Shown here: positions 45,476 to 58,513 of the stretch, piece by piece | Layout: every line of letters begins with the position of its first letter | How positions within the stretch are numbered: the stretch's first letter is position 1 | Origin: Adiantum capillus-veneris | Lineage: Eukaryota > Streptophyta > Polypodiopsida > Polypodiales > Pteridaceae | Direction of reading: 5' to 3' | Assembly: GCA_014529385.2 (NCBI GenBank) | Contig: CM043967.1 | Location: 132,980,682-133,044,681, forward strand | Length of the DNA stretch: 64,000 bases | The notes under the pieces: generated by a model | What the model was told of the DNA's origin: nothing | Databases searched by the model: none | The model's input: only the letters and a program-made list of their open reading frames with translations | Position numbers and translations under genes: made by a program

Positions 45476-48330
45476 GAAAAGCCATCTCACTTTAAATTCC
45501 AATAATTCATTTAGAATTATTTTTCCTTGGTGTTCCAAACGAGAGAACCCTCTCACTTATAAATCCAGTAATTCATTTAGAATTATTTTTCTGTAAGATA
45601 AAGCCAATTTAGCAACATGCCTCTCACTTATAAACAGTTGTCCTCAACTGTAGAGGTCCAACTGAACTGCCGGGGAGAAACCGGAAAGATTCCAAATCTT
45701 GCTCAATGGTGAGTTGAGCTAGTTCTTTCTCAAAAGAGAACTTTAAAATTAATTTAAACAGAAATTCAATAATTCAATACTTACCTTACCGGTTCATGTC
45801 CTTCCTCTAGTACCTCGAGGATATCCTTCACCAATTATCAAACTTACGAGCCATGTAAGAACTCATCATTCGCGTCTTTCCAACAGATCGGAAGTTTCCT
45901 CATCCGAGAATCTGTTAACTCAATTCCACCTTCTCAATCCCGAGAAGAATAATCCTCCTAGAAATCAATCTAGGTACATGTCCTTGCGCATAATCTTGCG
46001 CTGTTAGTCGAGAGGGTATTAAACCTCTTGTGTCCTCCCACATAGGGAATGCCCAAATCATGAGTATTAATCTCGATATCTTCCTTCACAAACAAAATCT
46101 GCGATCACCTTAAAGAAGGTTCTCTGTTAGGGCCGTCGCTCAATGTAGGCGAATGTTCCAAACCGAAGATTCCTTGGGCACATGTAGGCGAATGCCACTT
46201 CCTTCCAATCTTTTCCTCTTGCAAGTTATTATCACCAGCAGTGTTTTCTTGTTGCCCATTAGCGTCTCTTCCTTGCAGAGGCCATCCTTGCAAGCTTCTA
46301 GGACTCCTCGCAAAATCTTAGGCAGATAAAATTCTAGCCATATCATTCTGTGAACATAAGTTCAAACTCAGCCCACTTAAGAGCCAACACGCTTTAGATC
46401 GCAATGATGTTCTCCCATATGTGGTTAAGGTAATTCTTACCATTTTTAAAATGGTTGGCGAATTTGACTCTTACGAACATAATAGTTCGAATTTATTCTA
46501 GCAGCGTGTAAATGCTACATGACCTGCTCATGGAGAAACATATACCGCAACCAAAAGTTGCTACTGTAATGGTAAAAGCACGTAGCGTACTCAATGATCA
46601 ACGACCATCAGAAAACGTCTTCTCCGTAGAGAAACTCAAATTCCTTCTACCGAACACATCTCAAATAGAGATTCTCGTGTCAGAATATCCTTGCGCGCAA
46701 AAAGGCGCTCAAGAGAGTATAACAAACTCCCGTCCAGCTCCTGAAAAGGAAGTTGGTTCATCTCATTCCGTTCAGCAAAAAAAAAAATCAAATGGTAGAT
46801 GACCCACCTTGGCATAGGTTTGCATCTTCGTGTGTTATCCATGTACTCAAAAGTGTACATAATACTTAAGCTGTGCTAAAAGTTTTGGTGAACCTGGGAA
46901 ATTACCTTCCCTTCGTAAGATCCTTAGAGCGAAGATGCTCAACCTGACGATCCCTTGGCTCGATCTTAGAGAAAAACCCGCTCATCAAATAATCTAGGAT
47001 TTCAATCCTTGGATTCCTCGAGCACAGGCCATAGTTGTCACTTGTTCCTTCCCTCATAAAGAGAGTGTTCATTCACTTGTCCGAAAAGCACTACCATGTC
47101 TTCCCTGACCGGGTAGGGGGTGTGGGCTTAAAGAGTATTCAAGCTTGATTAAAGCTTTTCTTTGTTGGAAAGCTCAGAATGGTTCCTTCATAATTTTCCT
47201 ACCATTAGTAGCAGGTAATCTGTTGAAGAATTACCGGATACCAGATCAATAGTTGACCTTCCGGCTAGTCAAGCAAACATATTCATCTCAGAAAAAAATG
47301 TTTCAGTTTGATCCTGCTCTCATAAACACTCGAGAGTGGTAGTCCCGGTTAGACATAACCATATCTTGTGCAAAAGAGCAAACAAGCACAATGCACTTTA
47401 TGATATCCTCAAAGATGTAACTTTGATTGAAAACCTACCCTCTCACTTAAAGTTCGAGGGTCTTCTATTCAAGAACTCAGGAGTTAGATTGAATTTCCTT
47501 ACTCCAAACTTTCTATGTTCAATGATTCCCGTCCCACTACGGGGATTGGATTCTATGTACACTAAGGTGTACACTTTCAGCTTTTATTGTTGACTCTACC
47601 ATCTGCTGCAAAGTATTCTGCAGATGCGTCTACAAAATTCGGGCAAAAGTACTTTGTTAAATTTCTTCATCTTTCCTTCCTCAGAGAGGATCGAGAGTGG
47701 AGCTACCTTGGCAAGAGTGAACCACTACTTGCTTTGACTCACGGTGTTCCCATTGGGCAAACCGATCCCAATCTCCTTAGATGCCTTCCTCAAAGTGTAG
47801 AGGAAAAAAAAATTTGTCCGAAACTTCAGCCTTGAATTGAATCCAAGTCTTGTTGTAAGTTCCTTGCAGAGCTTTGGTACACCACCAAGTACTTGCAATC
47901 CCCTTGAGGTGTTTAATCACATGCCTCTCATCTTCGACGCTTTTTCAGAAATTGTCGTTTGCAAAGGCAACTTCAAACTTGTCGAATCAAAGCGGTAGCT
48001 TTCGGGGCATCTTCCCTTCCGTCAAAAGTATCAAACTTGACTGGAAGTGTTCCTAGGTCTAGAGACCTTCTTCATATCCTTCCCGGAATGACGGGATTTC
48101 ATGGCTATAGTTCGGGATTGACGTTCATGGATATTTTCTGGATTCTGAAGAATCTCGAGCATTCCGCTCCTTGGATTCTCTAGGTTCTTGAGCATCATGC
48201 TCTTGTCGCCTTCTTAGAGAATCCCAAGCCTTGTGTCGACTTCTTGCAGAGAGAAAAAAATTTCCAACTCTGCGAGATTTTCCTGCAGGACTTAGGCTTT
48301 CGCCTGTTTACTTCTCTCTTGGCTTGTCAT

Positions 48331-49119
48331 GGCTTCTTCCCGTATCTTCCCAGAGTCGTCCTCCTTTATCTCTGCAAAGAAGGACGATTCCGGGAAGAAC
48401 GAGAAGAACCATGTCGAGCCAAGGGAGAAGCGTTGAAGAGGAGATTCAACAAGTGCAAGCTCAGCTTGCGGAGTTGCAACAAATTTTATTGTTGCCAGTC
48501 GTCCAAAAGCTTTTGGGCGGAATGAAGAAAGGAATGGAACTGATGCAGCCAAGCATCCAGACAACACTGTTGGCGCGAGACCACAGGAGGCAAGAGAAGA
48601 AGAACGTGCCGAGGTGCACAAAGGATCTTCGGATCGTAATGAATGGCCTACTCCAAGGAAAGGCCAAGAAAAAGCGCTCTCTTTGCTAGACGAGAGCAAG
48701 GACATCTCCATCTTACTCTCCTGATTATACTTCTACTTCTCAATCATCTCGTCAAAAGGAGGAAGCCGCTACTACTACTACTCTTCATCAACCTAAAGAT
48801 AAGCCTCGATTCAAGAAGCATGGTCGCAAGTCTCAACATCGCATGAGAGTCTTCAAATCGGGCGACAAGGACATCAAGTTCAAAACCTACAATGGACGGA
48901 GAGACATCTCCAAAGCACTGTCCTTCATCAGACAGTTTGAAGTCGCCTTTACCAATGGGCACTTTACAGAAAGATCCAAATTACGCCATGTGGGGATGCA
49001 CCTCAAGGAAACGGCAAGTAATTGGTGGCTAGCCAAGATTATGGAAGGTTCTCAGGCCAAAACTTGGGAGAGCTTCAAATCTGAATTTTATGAACAATTT
49101 CTTCCACCTGACTTCGAGC
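48331..49119 (+). pseudogene. Truncated gag of gypsy element C
   Basis: A frame starting MASSRIFPESSSF at 48331 and neighbouring frames (48412-48689) give a charged N-terminal part. From 48843 the gag core is clear: FKTYNGRRDISKALSFIRQFEVAF, then MHLKETASNWWL, then TWESFKSEFYEQFLPPDFE, the standard Ty3/gypsy gag pattern. It stops at 49119/49120, where the sequence switches in the middle of gag to gag of element A. The remainder of C is not in the window. Confidence 0.75.
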
Positions 49120-50882
49120 GAGGATAGAAACGTAAAAGATCTTCTATGGACTTTGCATGCCAAATCAGGACAATTGATGGCCATGAAGATCATCTATATC
49201 TTCAAATCAAGAATAAGGGATCAACAGACCTGCCAACCTACCTGTTTAGAGATTGTTATAACAACAACTTTGTTATGATGACTCCTGAGGAGGTAGAACA
49301 AACCAAATACCAAGGGTACTCCATAAGGGATTGGATATTGAGACAAGGACTAGAAACAATTCCAAGAGATGAACACCGTGAGAGATCATTTGAGAGTAAT
49401 GTTAAGAAATGAGAAATCACCTCATCACGCAAAAAACCAAGTGACCCTAAGGCCAGTCCAGGGCTACATGAGTCACTATTTCTGACAGACTGGTTTGAAG
49501 GACTTGAAACAGGACCAACTTCCACGAGACCGGGAGTTGAACCAAATATACGCATCAGACCAGCTGATTTTAAAAAATGGGTCAAAAATACAATGGATTA
49601 GGGGATCCATATGACCACTTAGCAAGCTTTAAGCAAGTGCTAAGAGCAGAACGTATATTCGATTTCCATACTCAATTCGAGGGGTTTGAAATGACATTAG
49701 AAGAAAAAGCATTGACATAGTTCCAAAACATTCCACCAAGATCAATCATGGACTTAAACACATTAGGTCAAGGATTTGTAACTGCTTGTTCTAAAATGGG
49801 GATCAAACATAATACGGTAGCTCAAATATATAGCTCTAAATAGAAACATGGTGAGTCTGTTAGGGATTGTGCAACTCAAATGAAACAATATATTGCCAAA
49901 TGCCCAGGGCTAGAGATACTTGCAGAAGAACGACTCGTATCTTTGTTTCTAGAGGGACTGCTAAACAAAGAACTTCATGCTATACTCTATAGCAAGAATC
50001 ATACAACCCTAGAAGAGTGTGTGTCAGATGCTATTGACTTAGGAGACAATTGTGATATTCTCCACAACGAAGATGTCCCTAAGGATAACCAAAGTGAGAA
50101 AACAATATCCACTAAACCAACACAAGTGGAAACGGCTGCTGCAGTACCACTTTCATCCATAGAAGATATGCTCAAAAGGATGAACGACATGATGAACAAC
50201 ATGCAAAAAGCACCTATGCGAGGACTAGGACAAGGGATACCTCAACACAGACAACCAATTAGACCACATAAATTGTGTACAATTGAGGGTAAATGGACCA
50301 ACCATGAGACCAATGAGTGCTACTTCGGACCAAAGTATGATGAGGATGTTCAGTACGCATCCATGAGGCCATAAGGAAAACCCATGTACAGATATCATCC
50401 TAATATGGTCCAAGCTCAAAGACCACCAATGGGTATGGAAACACCTCAACTTGTGTTGGGTCAACAACCTCCGTATCCAGGACATAATCCAGTGCATGTA
50501 AAGTACATGCATTCTGAAGGAGTCATAGATGAACAAGCATTAGTGCCTGATACACCCTATGCTGAGCCTAGTCCATCTACAGTAATGGTAGAAGGAGATT
50601 GGTATAATTCACATCCACCACCAATGGAAGAACCTGTGACTTATGATCCACCAGAGCTCACACCAATGTATTATGTAGATAATCCAGGTGTCATACCTCC
50701 TATAGTAAGACCCATGATTAAGCCAAGAACGGAAAAAATGAATTCCTAGAGCCTTACACGAACCTCAAGCCAATTGAAGCTTATTGCATACAATTTTGCA
50801 AAAAGGGAGGACACTTCCCAGAAGATTGTCCTAAAAATCCTTTAAAGAAGGGGAAAACAGTAGTAAATGTAGTCCAAGTGAT
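49120..50882 (+). pseudogene. Gag region of element A, copy 2
   Basis: Frames 49146-49412, 49570-49880 and 49880-50374, then 50384-50749, match copy 1 closely. The same TAG stops occur (49718, 49841), plus private ones (a TGA at about 49411, a TAA at 50372, a TAG at 50747). The knuckle CIQFCKKGGHFPEDC lies at about 50786-50831, 50 bp before copia E. Confidence 0.8.
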
Positions 50883-50887
50883 ACCTA

Positions 50888-51112
50888 TGTTGGAATTAGG
50901 GTTGCAGAGAAATGCACACAGCTTGGAGAAGATGAAGGAAGCTCAAGGCACACAATAGAGAGTGTGTTACTTAGTGTGCAATGGAAAGATAGATAGCCCT
51001 AGAGTGATGGACGTATATACAATTTCCTAAAGAGGGAAAAAATGCCCCGGCGGTCCTAGTGTGTTCACACACATCACTACCACATGTATATGGTAACAAA
51101 TCCCCCCTGGAG
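50888..51112 (-). repeat. 3' LTR and PPT of copia E, copy 2
   Basis: LTR 50888-51098, 211 bp; it lacks 16 bp present in the other LTRs (near 51026). The PPT on the minus strand is CCAGGGGGGATT (51099-51112). Confidence 0.85.
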
Positions 51113-51173
51113 TGATGCGGTGAACGAGATCTGGCACATGAGTAAAGGGAAGTGCCATGCCCTGAGGACATGA

Positions 51174-52661
51174 TCAGTCCACAAAGGGGAGTAAGCACAA
51201 GGCTTTCTGGAAAGCTTCAAGCTTCTCACGAGACAATGCCTTTGTGAAAAGATCTGCAAGTTTTTCCTGTGTTGGCACATAATCCAAGATGATCTCTCCT
51301 GCTGAGAGCCTCTCCCTGACATAGTGGTAATGCACCTCAATGTGCTTTGTGCGAGCATGACAAACTGGCTTCCTCGCAACTGCCAGTATAGATAGTGTTG
51401 GCAGTGTCCTGTCCAACACCCAAATTAGCCATAAGGCATTTGATCCATACACACTCAACCGTAGCTGTGAAGACTAGGTACCCTGTACTCAACCTCACAA
51501 CTCGAAGTGGCCACAGTAGGTTGCTTTTTTCTCAACCATGATATACATGAACTGCCAAGCATGAAACAAAAACCACTTGTGGACACTCGAGTGTCAAAAC
51601 AACCAGCCCAATCTGAGTCCGAAAAACCATGTAAGTCTGGCGGCAATGATCCCCCCTTGGGACAAAACAAGCCAAGATGTAAAGTGCCACTAAGGTAGTG
51701 GAAACTCCACTTGAAAGCCTGCCAATGCTTAGACCTTGGGCTATGCATAAATCTGCTGACATGTGAGACTGCAAAATGAATATCCGGCCTCGTGTTGCAT
51801 ACATAAATGAGGAAGCCAACAGCAGTTTGGTAAAGAGTGACATCAGCAGAATCGCCAGCATCATGTAGACTCAACTTCAAACCTATTTCCATGGGAGTCG
51901 CAATAGGTTTGCAATCCTCAAGTCCAAACTTACATAGCAATGTCTCTATGTAACTTTTCTGACACAAGGCAATACCACCATCACACTGCTTAAACTGTAT
52001 ACCCAAGTAATGATGCAACAGCCCCAAATCTTTCATCTTGAAAGTAGCATTCAAATCAGCCTTAAACTCAGCAATATGTCTCTCATTCGGTCCAGTGATC
52101 AGCAAATCATTGACGTAAAGAACCACAATGAGAAGTACATCACCCTCACGCTTTACATACAATGTGCTTTTTGTTGGACTGTTACGAAAGCCTTGTTTGA
52201 CCAAATGAGTGTCAGCTTTCTCATACCAAGCACAAGGAGATTTCTTCAATGCATAAAAAACCTTCTTACATCTGCACACTTTGTCCTCTTGTCCTTTTAT
52301 GACAAAACCGTGAGGCTGCGTTACTTAAACTTCCTCAAACATGTCACCATTCAAGAAAGCAGTAACAATGTCTGATTGATGTACATTCCAACCAAAATGA
52401 GCTGCCAATGCACATAGAAAACGCACAGTAGTCATACGACAAGTGGGAGAAAAAAGCTCCCACTTCATAGTCTATGCCTTTTTGTTGTGCATAACCCTTT
52501 GCAACAAGTCGAGCCTTATGCCGATCGATCTCACCATCTGGCTTGCGTTTCAACTTGTAAACCCACTTCATACCAATGGCCTTTTTTCCAAGAGGCAAAT
52601 CACATAAAGTCCATGTGTCATTTTCTAAGAGTGCATCATATTCTGATTGCATGGCAGCCAT
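51174..52661 (-). pseudogene. Copia reverse transcriptase-RNase H, copy 2
   Basis: Same order as copy 1, with YVND for YVDD. Two private defects appear: a 4-bp insertion near 52459-52463 shifts the frame after GIDYE, and a TAA near 52324 replaces the Tyr codon in EEVYVTQ. RNase H and tail (DSDWAGC; LADLFTKAL) follow in two frames as in copy 1. The frameshift after LHSYG is common to both copies. Confidence 0.85.
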
Positions 52662-52700
52662 CCAATTTTCTGAATTCTTTGCTTCATCAAAAGACAGAGG

Positions 52701-53616
52701 CTACTCAACATCATGTAAGCTAGACACAGCCAAAGCATAACAGTCTGATGCATAAGATGCATGGCAAGAGCCTGAACGAGTACGACTAGACAAAGGTGCA
52801 TCCAATTTACTATCACACAAAGTGTGTACCAGCCATTTTGGCATACCTCTAGCCTGCTCATTTTCAACCCTTTCCGCATCAAGTACATCATGTACATCTA
52901 CATCAGTAATAGGCTGATCTATAACATTTTCAGAAACCCCCATAGGCTGTACATTTGCCTCATTGGAACTTACCTTCATATTTACACCACTGAAAAAGAG
53001 GCAACAAAGTGTCATAAATGTCCTGTGAGCTTACATTACTGTCTCTAGTACATGACAGCAAGGGCTGAACAGAATCTTCCACAAACACTACATCCCGTGA
53101 AACTAGAATATGTTTTGTTTGCGGATGATACAACCTATAACCTTTGCTTTCAGCACTATAACCAACAAAAATACATTTGACAGCCTTATCATCCAATTTT
53201 CTGTGCTGCACTTGTGGTAGCAGAGCATATGCCAAACAGCCAAAAACACGCATGTGCTCAATAGAAGGCTTTCTATCATGCCATGCTTCGTATGGAGTAA
53301 TAGAGTGCAAAGCTTTCATAGGACACCTGTTAAGTACATAAGTGGCACACATGATGGCCTCAAGCCAAAAAGAATGCAACAAAGCTTGACTTTTGACCAT
53401 ACATCGTGCCATTTCCATCAATGACCTGTTTTTACTCTCAGTAACACCATTTTGATGAGGTGTATAAGGCACTGTACATTGGTGTTTTATTCCACGACTA
53501 GCCAGAAATGCATTAAATTCATGAGACATATACTCCCCCCCTCGATCGAAACGGAGGGTGCCCATAGTACATTTCGAGACATTTTCAGCCATAGCCAGAA
53601 ATTGTTTGAAGCACGT
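52701..53616 (-). pseudogene. Copia integrase, C-terminal half, copy 2
   Basis: RFDRGGEYMSHEF, VPYTPHQNGVTESKNRSL and WLEAIMCATYVLNRCP are present. A frameshift near 52990 separates the last 100 residues (53015-52701). The left half of the gene lies at 61588-60977 beyond gypsy D; the reading phase is consistent across the ACGT target. Confidence 0.85.
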
Positions 53617-54635
53617 TGTGACGTGTTTTGGCAAAATGGTGCGGACCCCCTTAAAGTCTTTGAGATATGTTTTTTAATGCTTTTGGGGTCCTTATATGTA
53701 AATAAAGCATGCTTGTACAAAGTGTACAAAGGCGGTGTGTGCCAGCTGTCTCTGTGCATGCGGGCTAGTTGTGTGGGGTACATAGTTTTGCTGTTTTTGT
53801 ACATAGAAGTGTCGAGACTTCAAAGTGTGAGTTAGTGCTTTAAAAATATGAGCCAAAAATGAACTTCTATCAGCTTGGGGTCGTGATTGAGGAGGAATAT
53901 TCAGCTGTGAAGAAGAAACTATGTGTTGCTGCAGCCTGCGATGAAGGGTGGGGGTTTTGGTGTAGAGGTGCCCCTCTTGCCTTGCGAGAGCATGGTATGG
54001 TGAGTTGAGAGTGTGTCTCTCCTCAATGGGCTGATCAAAGTGGGTGCTTAGCTCTGCATATTGACCTCTCTTCATCTTGGTTTGAGGTATGGCAGCCATG
54101 TTGTTTGTGGTTCCCTTTGGTGCAGCTAGTCGAGGGTAGACTATGCGTTGCAATTCCTTGCTTGTACATACGCAAAAGGGCAAGGTTTTCCCCAAGTTTT
54201 CCATCACGTTTTCTGAGTTTTTTTTATGAACTTTGTGGTCTTTCAAAGTGATCTTGATTTGGATGGGTTTTGGTCAAGCTATGTGTATATATAAGAGCGC
54301 TTATGGAGTCTCTACTAGCACATGGAAGGGCGTTTGAAAAGAAGTGAAGCTCTTGGTTTTATGAGGAAAAGTGCAAATATTTCCATTGTTTTTCTTTACT
54401 TTTTTACTTTGGTTTTCTTGGTTCCCTTGCTTCCTTTGATGCATCCAAGTATAGTGGGAGTTGTAGCGGTGTAGAGGGAAGCTAGTCGAAGCTAGTCGGG
54501 GCTGAGTGTGAGTGAGGCTATCAAAATTCGTGAGAGAATATCAGCCCATATTATCTTGAGAAAGCTATACTCTTCATCCTCTTTTCTTGGTGTTGGTTTG
54601 AGGTGTTGTAGAGGCCAGCCCCCCAATCCTTCAAA
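53617..54635 (+). repeat. 5' LTR of gypsy D, copy 2
   Basis: Shares 5'-type variants with 20813-21831 (CATGGTATGG, TATGCGTTGC). The TATA box is TATATATAAG near 54286. A TAAAC spacer and TGGTGCACCC, the presumed PBS, follow at 54641; the tRNA is not identified. Confidence 0.9.
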
Positions 54636-54726
54636 TAAACTGGTGCACCCATGGAGAAGAAGAGAATCCTTCTAACAGGGTTTTGATCTACAGATTGGCA
54701 TCCATTTGAAGATCAACTGAAGGCCT

Positions 54727-55914
54727 ATGGCCGGAGATGGTTATGAAGCCTTCAAGGGTGGGAAAGGAGAAGATGTGTAAAAGTTCATCCGAAGGATTGA
54801 ATTCATTGCATTGAAGAGCAATAGGGACGATGGTGTATTCAAGGTACGTTTGGTGAGTTTGCTACTTGAAGGTGAAGCACGTGAATGGTATGAAGATAGG
54901 CTTGAAGGTGATGTAAAGGGAGATTGGAATCTTCTTTCTCATGCCTTGAGAGAAGAGTTTGAGAAGGAGGATGATTATGAGTATTTGTGGAGAGAGCTAA
55001 GCAAGCTGCAACAAGGAGAACATGAAGACATCAATGTGCACATAAACAGGTTTGAAGCTTGTTGGAGAAAGATCATAAAGGGACTTGAAGAGAATAAAAT
55101 GCCCCCTGATTTCTTGAAGAAAGATAGGTTTGTTGTTGTCTTACATCAAAGCATTAGAGACAAGGTGGAGCTCAAGGACCCAGGGACCTACAATGAGGCA
55201 GTAAAGGTTGCTAGAGAGCAATGGAGAAAGAAGGTGAGAAGGCATGAAATGGCAAATAGGGAAAGAGAAGCAAATGTACATCAAAGGGATGGTTATGTAT
55301 CAACAAATAATGTGGTTGAGCCTTTGCCTTTGGATATGCATGTTGAAAGGGAAATCCATGTAGAAGCTCCAAGAGTGGACAATAGAGTACAGGAATCCTT
55401 TCACCAAGACATTCAAAGATTGACAGAGAAAATAGGAAACCTCAACCTTGCTATGCAAGCTATCCAACAACAAGTAAGAAGAACTCAAGGAGAACGGCCT
55501 CAAAGGAATAGAGGTGATAATGTGATGTGTTACAATTGTGGGGAGAGAGGGCATATATCGCCCAATTGCAATCAACCAAGGAGAGAGCCAGGAGGTATAT
55601 ATCCTATCATACAAAGACAAATAGGTAATGAAGGCAATGTAAATGGAAATGTGCAACCTCTCCAAGGTCAAGGACTTTCACAACAACAGGGACAAAATCA
55701 AGCTCAAGCACCTCCACAATTTAACGTAGGAATTTTGGAGGCAGTTGAGGAGGGAGATGAAGATGATGAGGTTGATGTCTTTGCAAATAAGAGAACAAGG
55801 GCACAAAAATCAAGGAGTGAAGGCCTTTTCAAAGAGGAAAGATCAAGGACAAAGCCAAGGAGAGATGTAGATAAAGGCAAGGCACCTATGGAAGAGGCTG
55901 AAAGTAGTAAGTAG
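54727..55914 (+). CDS. Gag of gypsy D, copy 2 (nearly open)
   Basis: From MAGDGYEAF one TAA at 54778 interrupts; from 54811 the frame is open for 367 aa. It has the gag core (REWYEDRLEGDVKGDWNLL), a coiled-coil-like Lys/Glu-rich stretch, the knuckle CYNCGERGHISPNC at residues about 240-253, a Gln-rich segment and an acidic/basic tail. It ends at a TAG (55912-55914) after which the protease frame continues in phase (AKVRARRRKIGMDDF). Gag would form the particle shell. Confidence 0.8.
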
Positions 55915-57257
55915 GCAAAGGTAAGGGCAAGAAGAAGGAAGATAGGCATGGATGATTTTCAGCTTGGGAAGGGTCAATCAGCATACAATCTCTTAAAAGA
56001 CTTGAAGAAAAAGAGGGCCGACATATCATATGGGAAACTCTTGCATTTGAGCTCAAGTATGAGAAGGCACTGGCATAAACTAGCTAGTGTTAGAAGAGTG
56101 AAGGTAAAGACACGCGATGCACATGTAGTGCAGCTTCATAAAGTTACTGATGTTTTGTCTGTGGTTGATGCTTGGATACATGGAAGGAGGGTGAATAAGG
56201 CGTACATGGATGGTGGAGTCCAAGTGTGCGTTATGACAGAGGAAACAAGAGGTAAGTGAGAATGGGATAGCTCCAGATCTTGCAAAAGTGGAATGTTTGC
56301 TTATGATGGAGAGTCCTAAAAGTACAAAGGAATTGATGAGTTTGTACAAAAGTTAAGGTACTTGTCAAGGTCTTTTTGTATGCTTGCTGAATATGTACAC
56401 CCTTTGCAAGAACCAACACAAAAAGACCCTTTTCTTTGGACTGAGCATGAGCAAACAGCTTTTAAGGACGTCAAGTAAAAGCTATCTACATTACCTTTGA
56501 TGATGCCTCCTTGTTGGGATGAAATGTTTTACTTGAGCTTGAGCGTGGGTGAGCATGCTATTGTTGCAGTATTGATGTAAAAAGGAAAAAAAAATCTTAT
56601 ATGAGGCCGGTTTACTACATAAGCAGAGTGAAGAATGATGCACAAAAATCTTGGCATGAAATCGAGCAATTGGTTTGGGCATTGGTATATGCAACAAAAA
56701 GGCTGAAATCTTATCTTATTTGTAAGCCTTTTGTGGTGTTAACATCATGTAGTTTATTGCCTCATGCACTAAGGTATCCTGGGGATAGTCCTAAATTGCA
56801 AAAGTGGATACTTAGCTTGCAACAATTTGACATGAGCTTTACTAAGGAGGATAGTGTGAGAGAAAATATGGCGGATATGCTCACTTTTAAAGAGATTCAT
56901 GCAAGGAGTGAGTTGAAGAAAGATTTGGAAAAGAAGATAGCACCAAGCCCAACTATGCATGCGGAGCTTCAGGATGTAGAGGGTACCTTATACTTTGATG
57001 GTGCTTTCAAGAGGAGCATTAATAAGGGAACTATTGGTTATGTATTTGTGGATAAAAATGGAATTGAGTGCTGTTTTGGAAGCCAAGAAGTGGATGTAAA
57101 GAGTAATAATGAGGCTGAGTATGCAAGCCTCTGTTTGGGCTTGGAAGAATGTGTCAAAAGACATGTAAGGAGGCTTTTAATAAAAGGTGATTCTATGTTG
57201 ATTGTGCGGCAAGTTCAAGGTACCTGGAAGGTAAATCAAGAAGCCATGAAGGGCTAG
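55915..57257 (+). pseudogene. Protease/RT remnant and dual RNase H, gypsy D copy 2
   Basis: 55948-56259 is the protease N-terminal piece (AYMDGGVQVC), ending at GAGGTAAGTGAG; RT thumb sequence follows (NGIAPDLAKVE). One T of copy 1 is missing near 56340, and TAA stops occur at 56476 (shared) and about 56578 (private). 56601-57257 holds RNase H and the archaeal-type RNase H (LYFDGAFKRSINKG, NNEAEYASLCLGLEEC, IKGDSMLIVRQ). Confidence 0.8.
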
Positions 57258-57266
57258 TTTTTCAAA

Positions 57267-58513
57267 GTGAGGAAGTTGTTAAAGTCTTTTACTTCCTTTC
57301 AAATATGGCATGTACCACAAAATAGGAATGTAAGGGCTCATGAGTTGGCGGAACAGGTGTTCACAAAGGATGTGCATGCGGTGATAATTAGAGAGCCAAG
57401 GTATCCTGGAAGGGAATCCCTCCATGAGGAAGAACATGTGTTGCAAACGGGTTTTGCAAGAAAGGGATTGGCTTCTCAACGAAGGCATGAAATCACACGA
57501 AGAGCTATGAGGTATGTCTTGATTGGAGAGCAAATGTATCACAAGGGGGCTGATGGTGTCATGAGAAGAGTTCTCTACCATGATGAAATTTTTGATTGCT
57601 TGAAAGCATGTCATGAGAAAGGATGTGGAGGCCATTTTGGAGTGGAAAGTACAAGAAGGAAAGTATTGAATGCTCAACTTATGTGGCCAAGTATGAATAG
57701 GGATGTTGTGCATTGGTGTAGAAGCTGTCACGAGTGCCAAATATATCAAAAGAGAAAGCTGATGCCCGAGCCTTTGAGACACATTGTAAGCTATGGGCCT
57801 TTTGAGAAGTGGGGTGTGGATGTAATTGGTACTCTTCCAGGCACTAGAAATGGGAAGCACTACATACTTAGTGCAGCGGATTATATGACAAGATGGCCAG
57901 AAGCAAAGGCTAGTAGAGGGGCTACAAGCAAAGATGTATGCAGCTTTATCTTTGATTGCATATGCTGTAGATTTGGAGTGCCGTTGGAGATTGTAAGTGA
58001 TCAAGGGAAAGAGTTTAGGAATGATCTTATCACTGAATTGGTGGAGAAATTGGAGATCAGACATAGGTATGCTACTCCTTATCATCCACAATGCAATGGG
58101 TTGGTGGAGGCATTCAATGGAGTTTTATAGAAGATATTGTTCAAGCTTGTGGAAGAACATCCAAAAGATTGGGATATGTATTTGGAGAGGGCATTGTGGG
58201 CATGTAGAGTGAGTCAAAAATCATCCACGCGCTTCACTCCATTTCATTTGGTATATGGAGAAGAGTGTGTTATGCCGATTAATGTTATGCTTCCTTCATT
58301 GGAGTTCATTTTGAAGCATAGTTTGGTTGAGGAGGAGCATGTAAAAGAGAGACTGGCATCTATGCATAGCCTCTTTGTTGGATAGAGAAAGTGCCATTAG
58401 ATACTATGAAGACTTGGGAAGAAGAAGGGCTGATTTATTCAATCAAAAGATAAAGAAAAAAGGGCTATGTGAAGGCATGTTGGCTATGAGGTATAATAGT
58501 GCTTTGGACAATA
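57267..58513 (+). pseudogene. Integrase of gypsy D, copy 2 (first part)
   Basis: The zinc finger is intact (CHEKGCGGHFG, then CRSCHECQIYQ). Core: GVDVIGTLPG, EIVSDQGKEFRND, NGLVEAFNGV. The TAG at 58128 is shared with copy 1. The C-terminal domain (58137-58385, 58375-58513) is interrupted by the foldback element after LDNT; its end is at 59737-59893. Confidence 0.85.

Larger units (their letters stand above)
43809..48300. other. Poorly recognised stretch before element C gag
   Basis: About 4.5 kb with Cys/Ser/Phe-rich short frames but no recognised domain. It may be the LTR and leader of the gypsy element whose gag begins near 48331, but I find no PBS or LTR pair. It contains hairpins (44849-44867, 45012-45033), a degenerate tandem repeat (45176-45475) and a repeated CTCACTTATAAA / AATTCATTTAGAATTATTTT pair (45480-45640). 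Confidence 0.4.
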
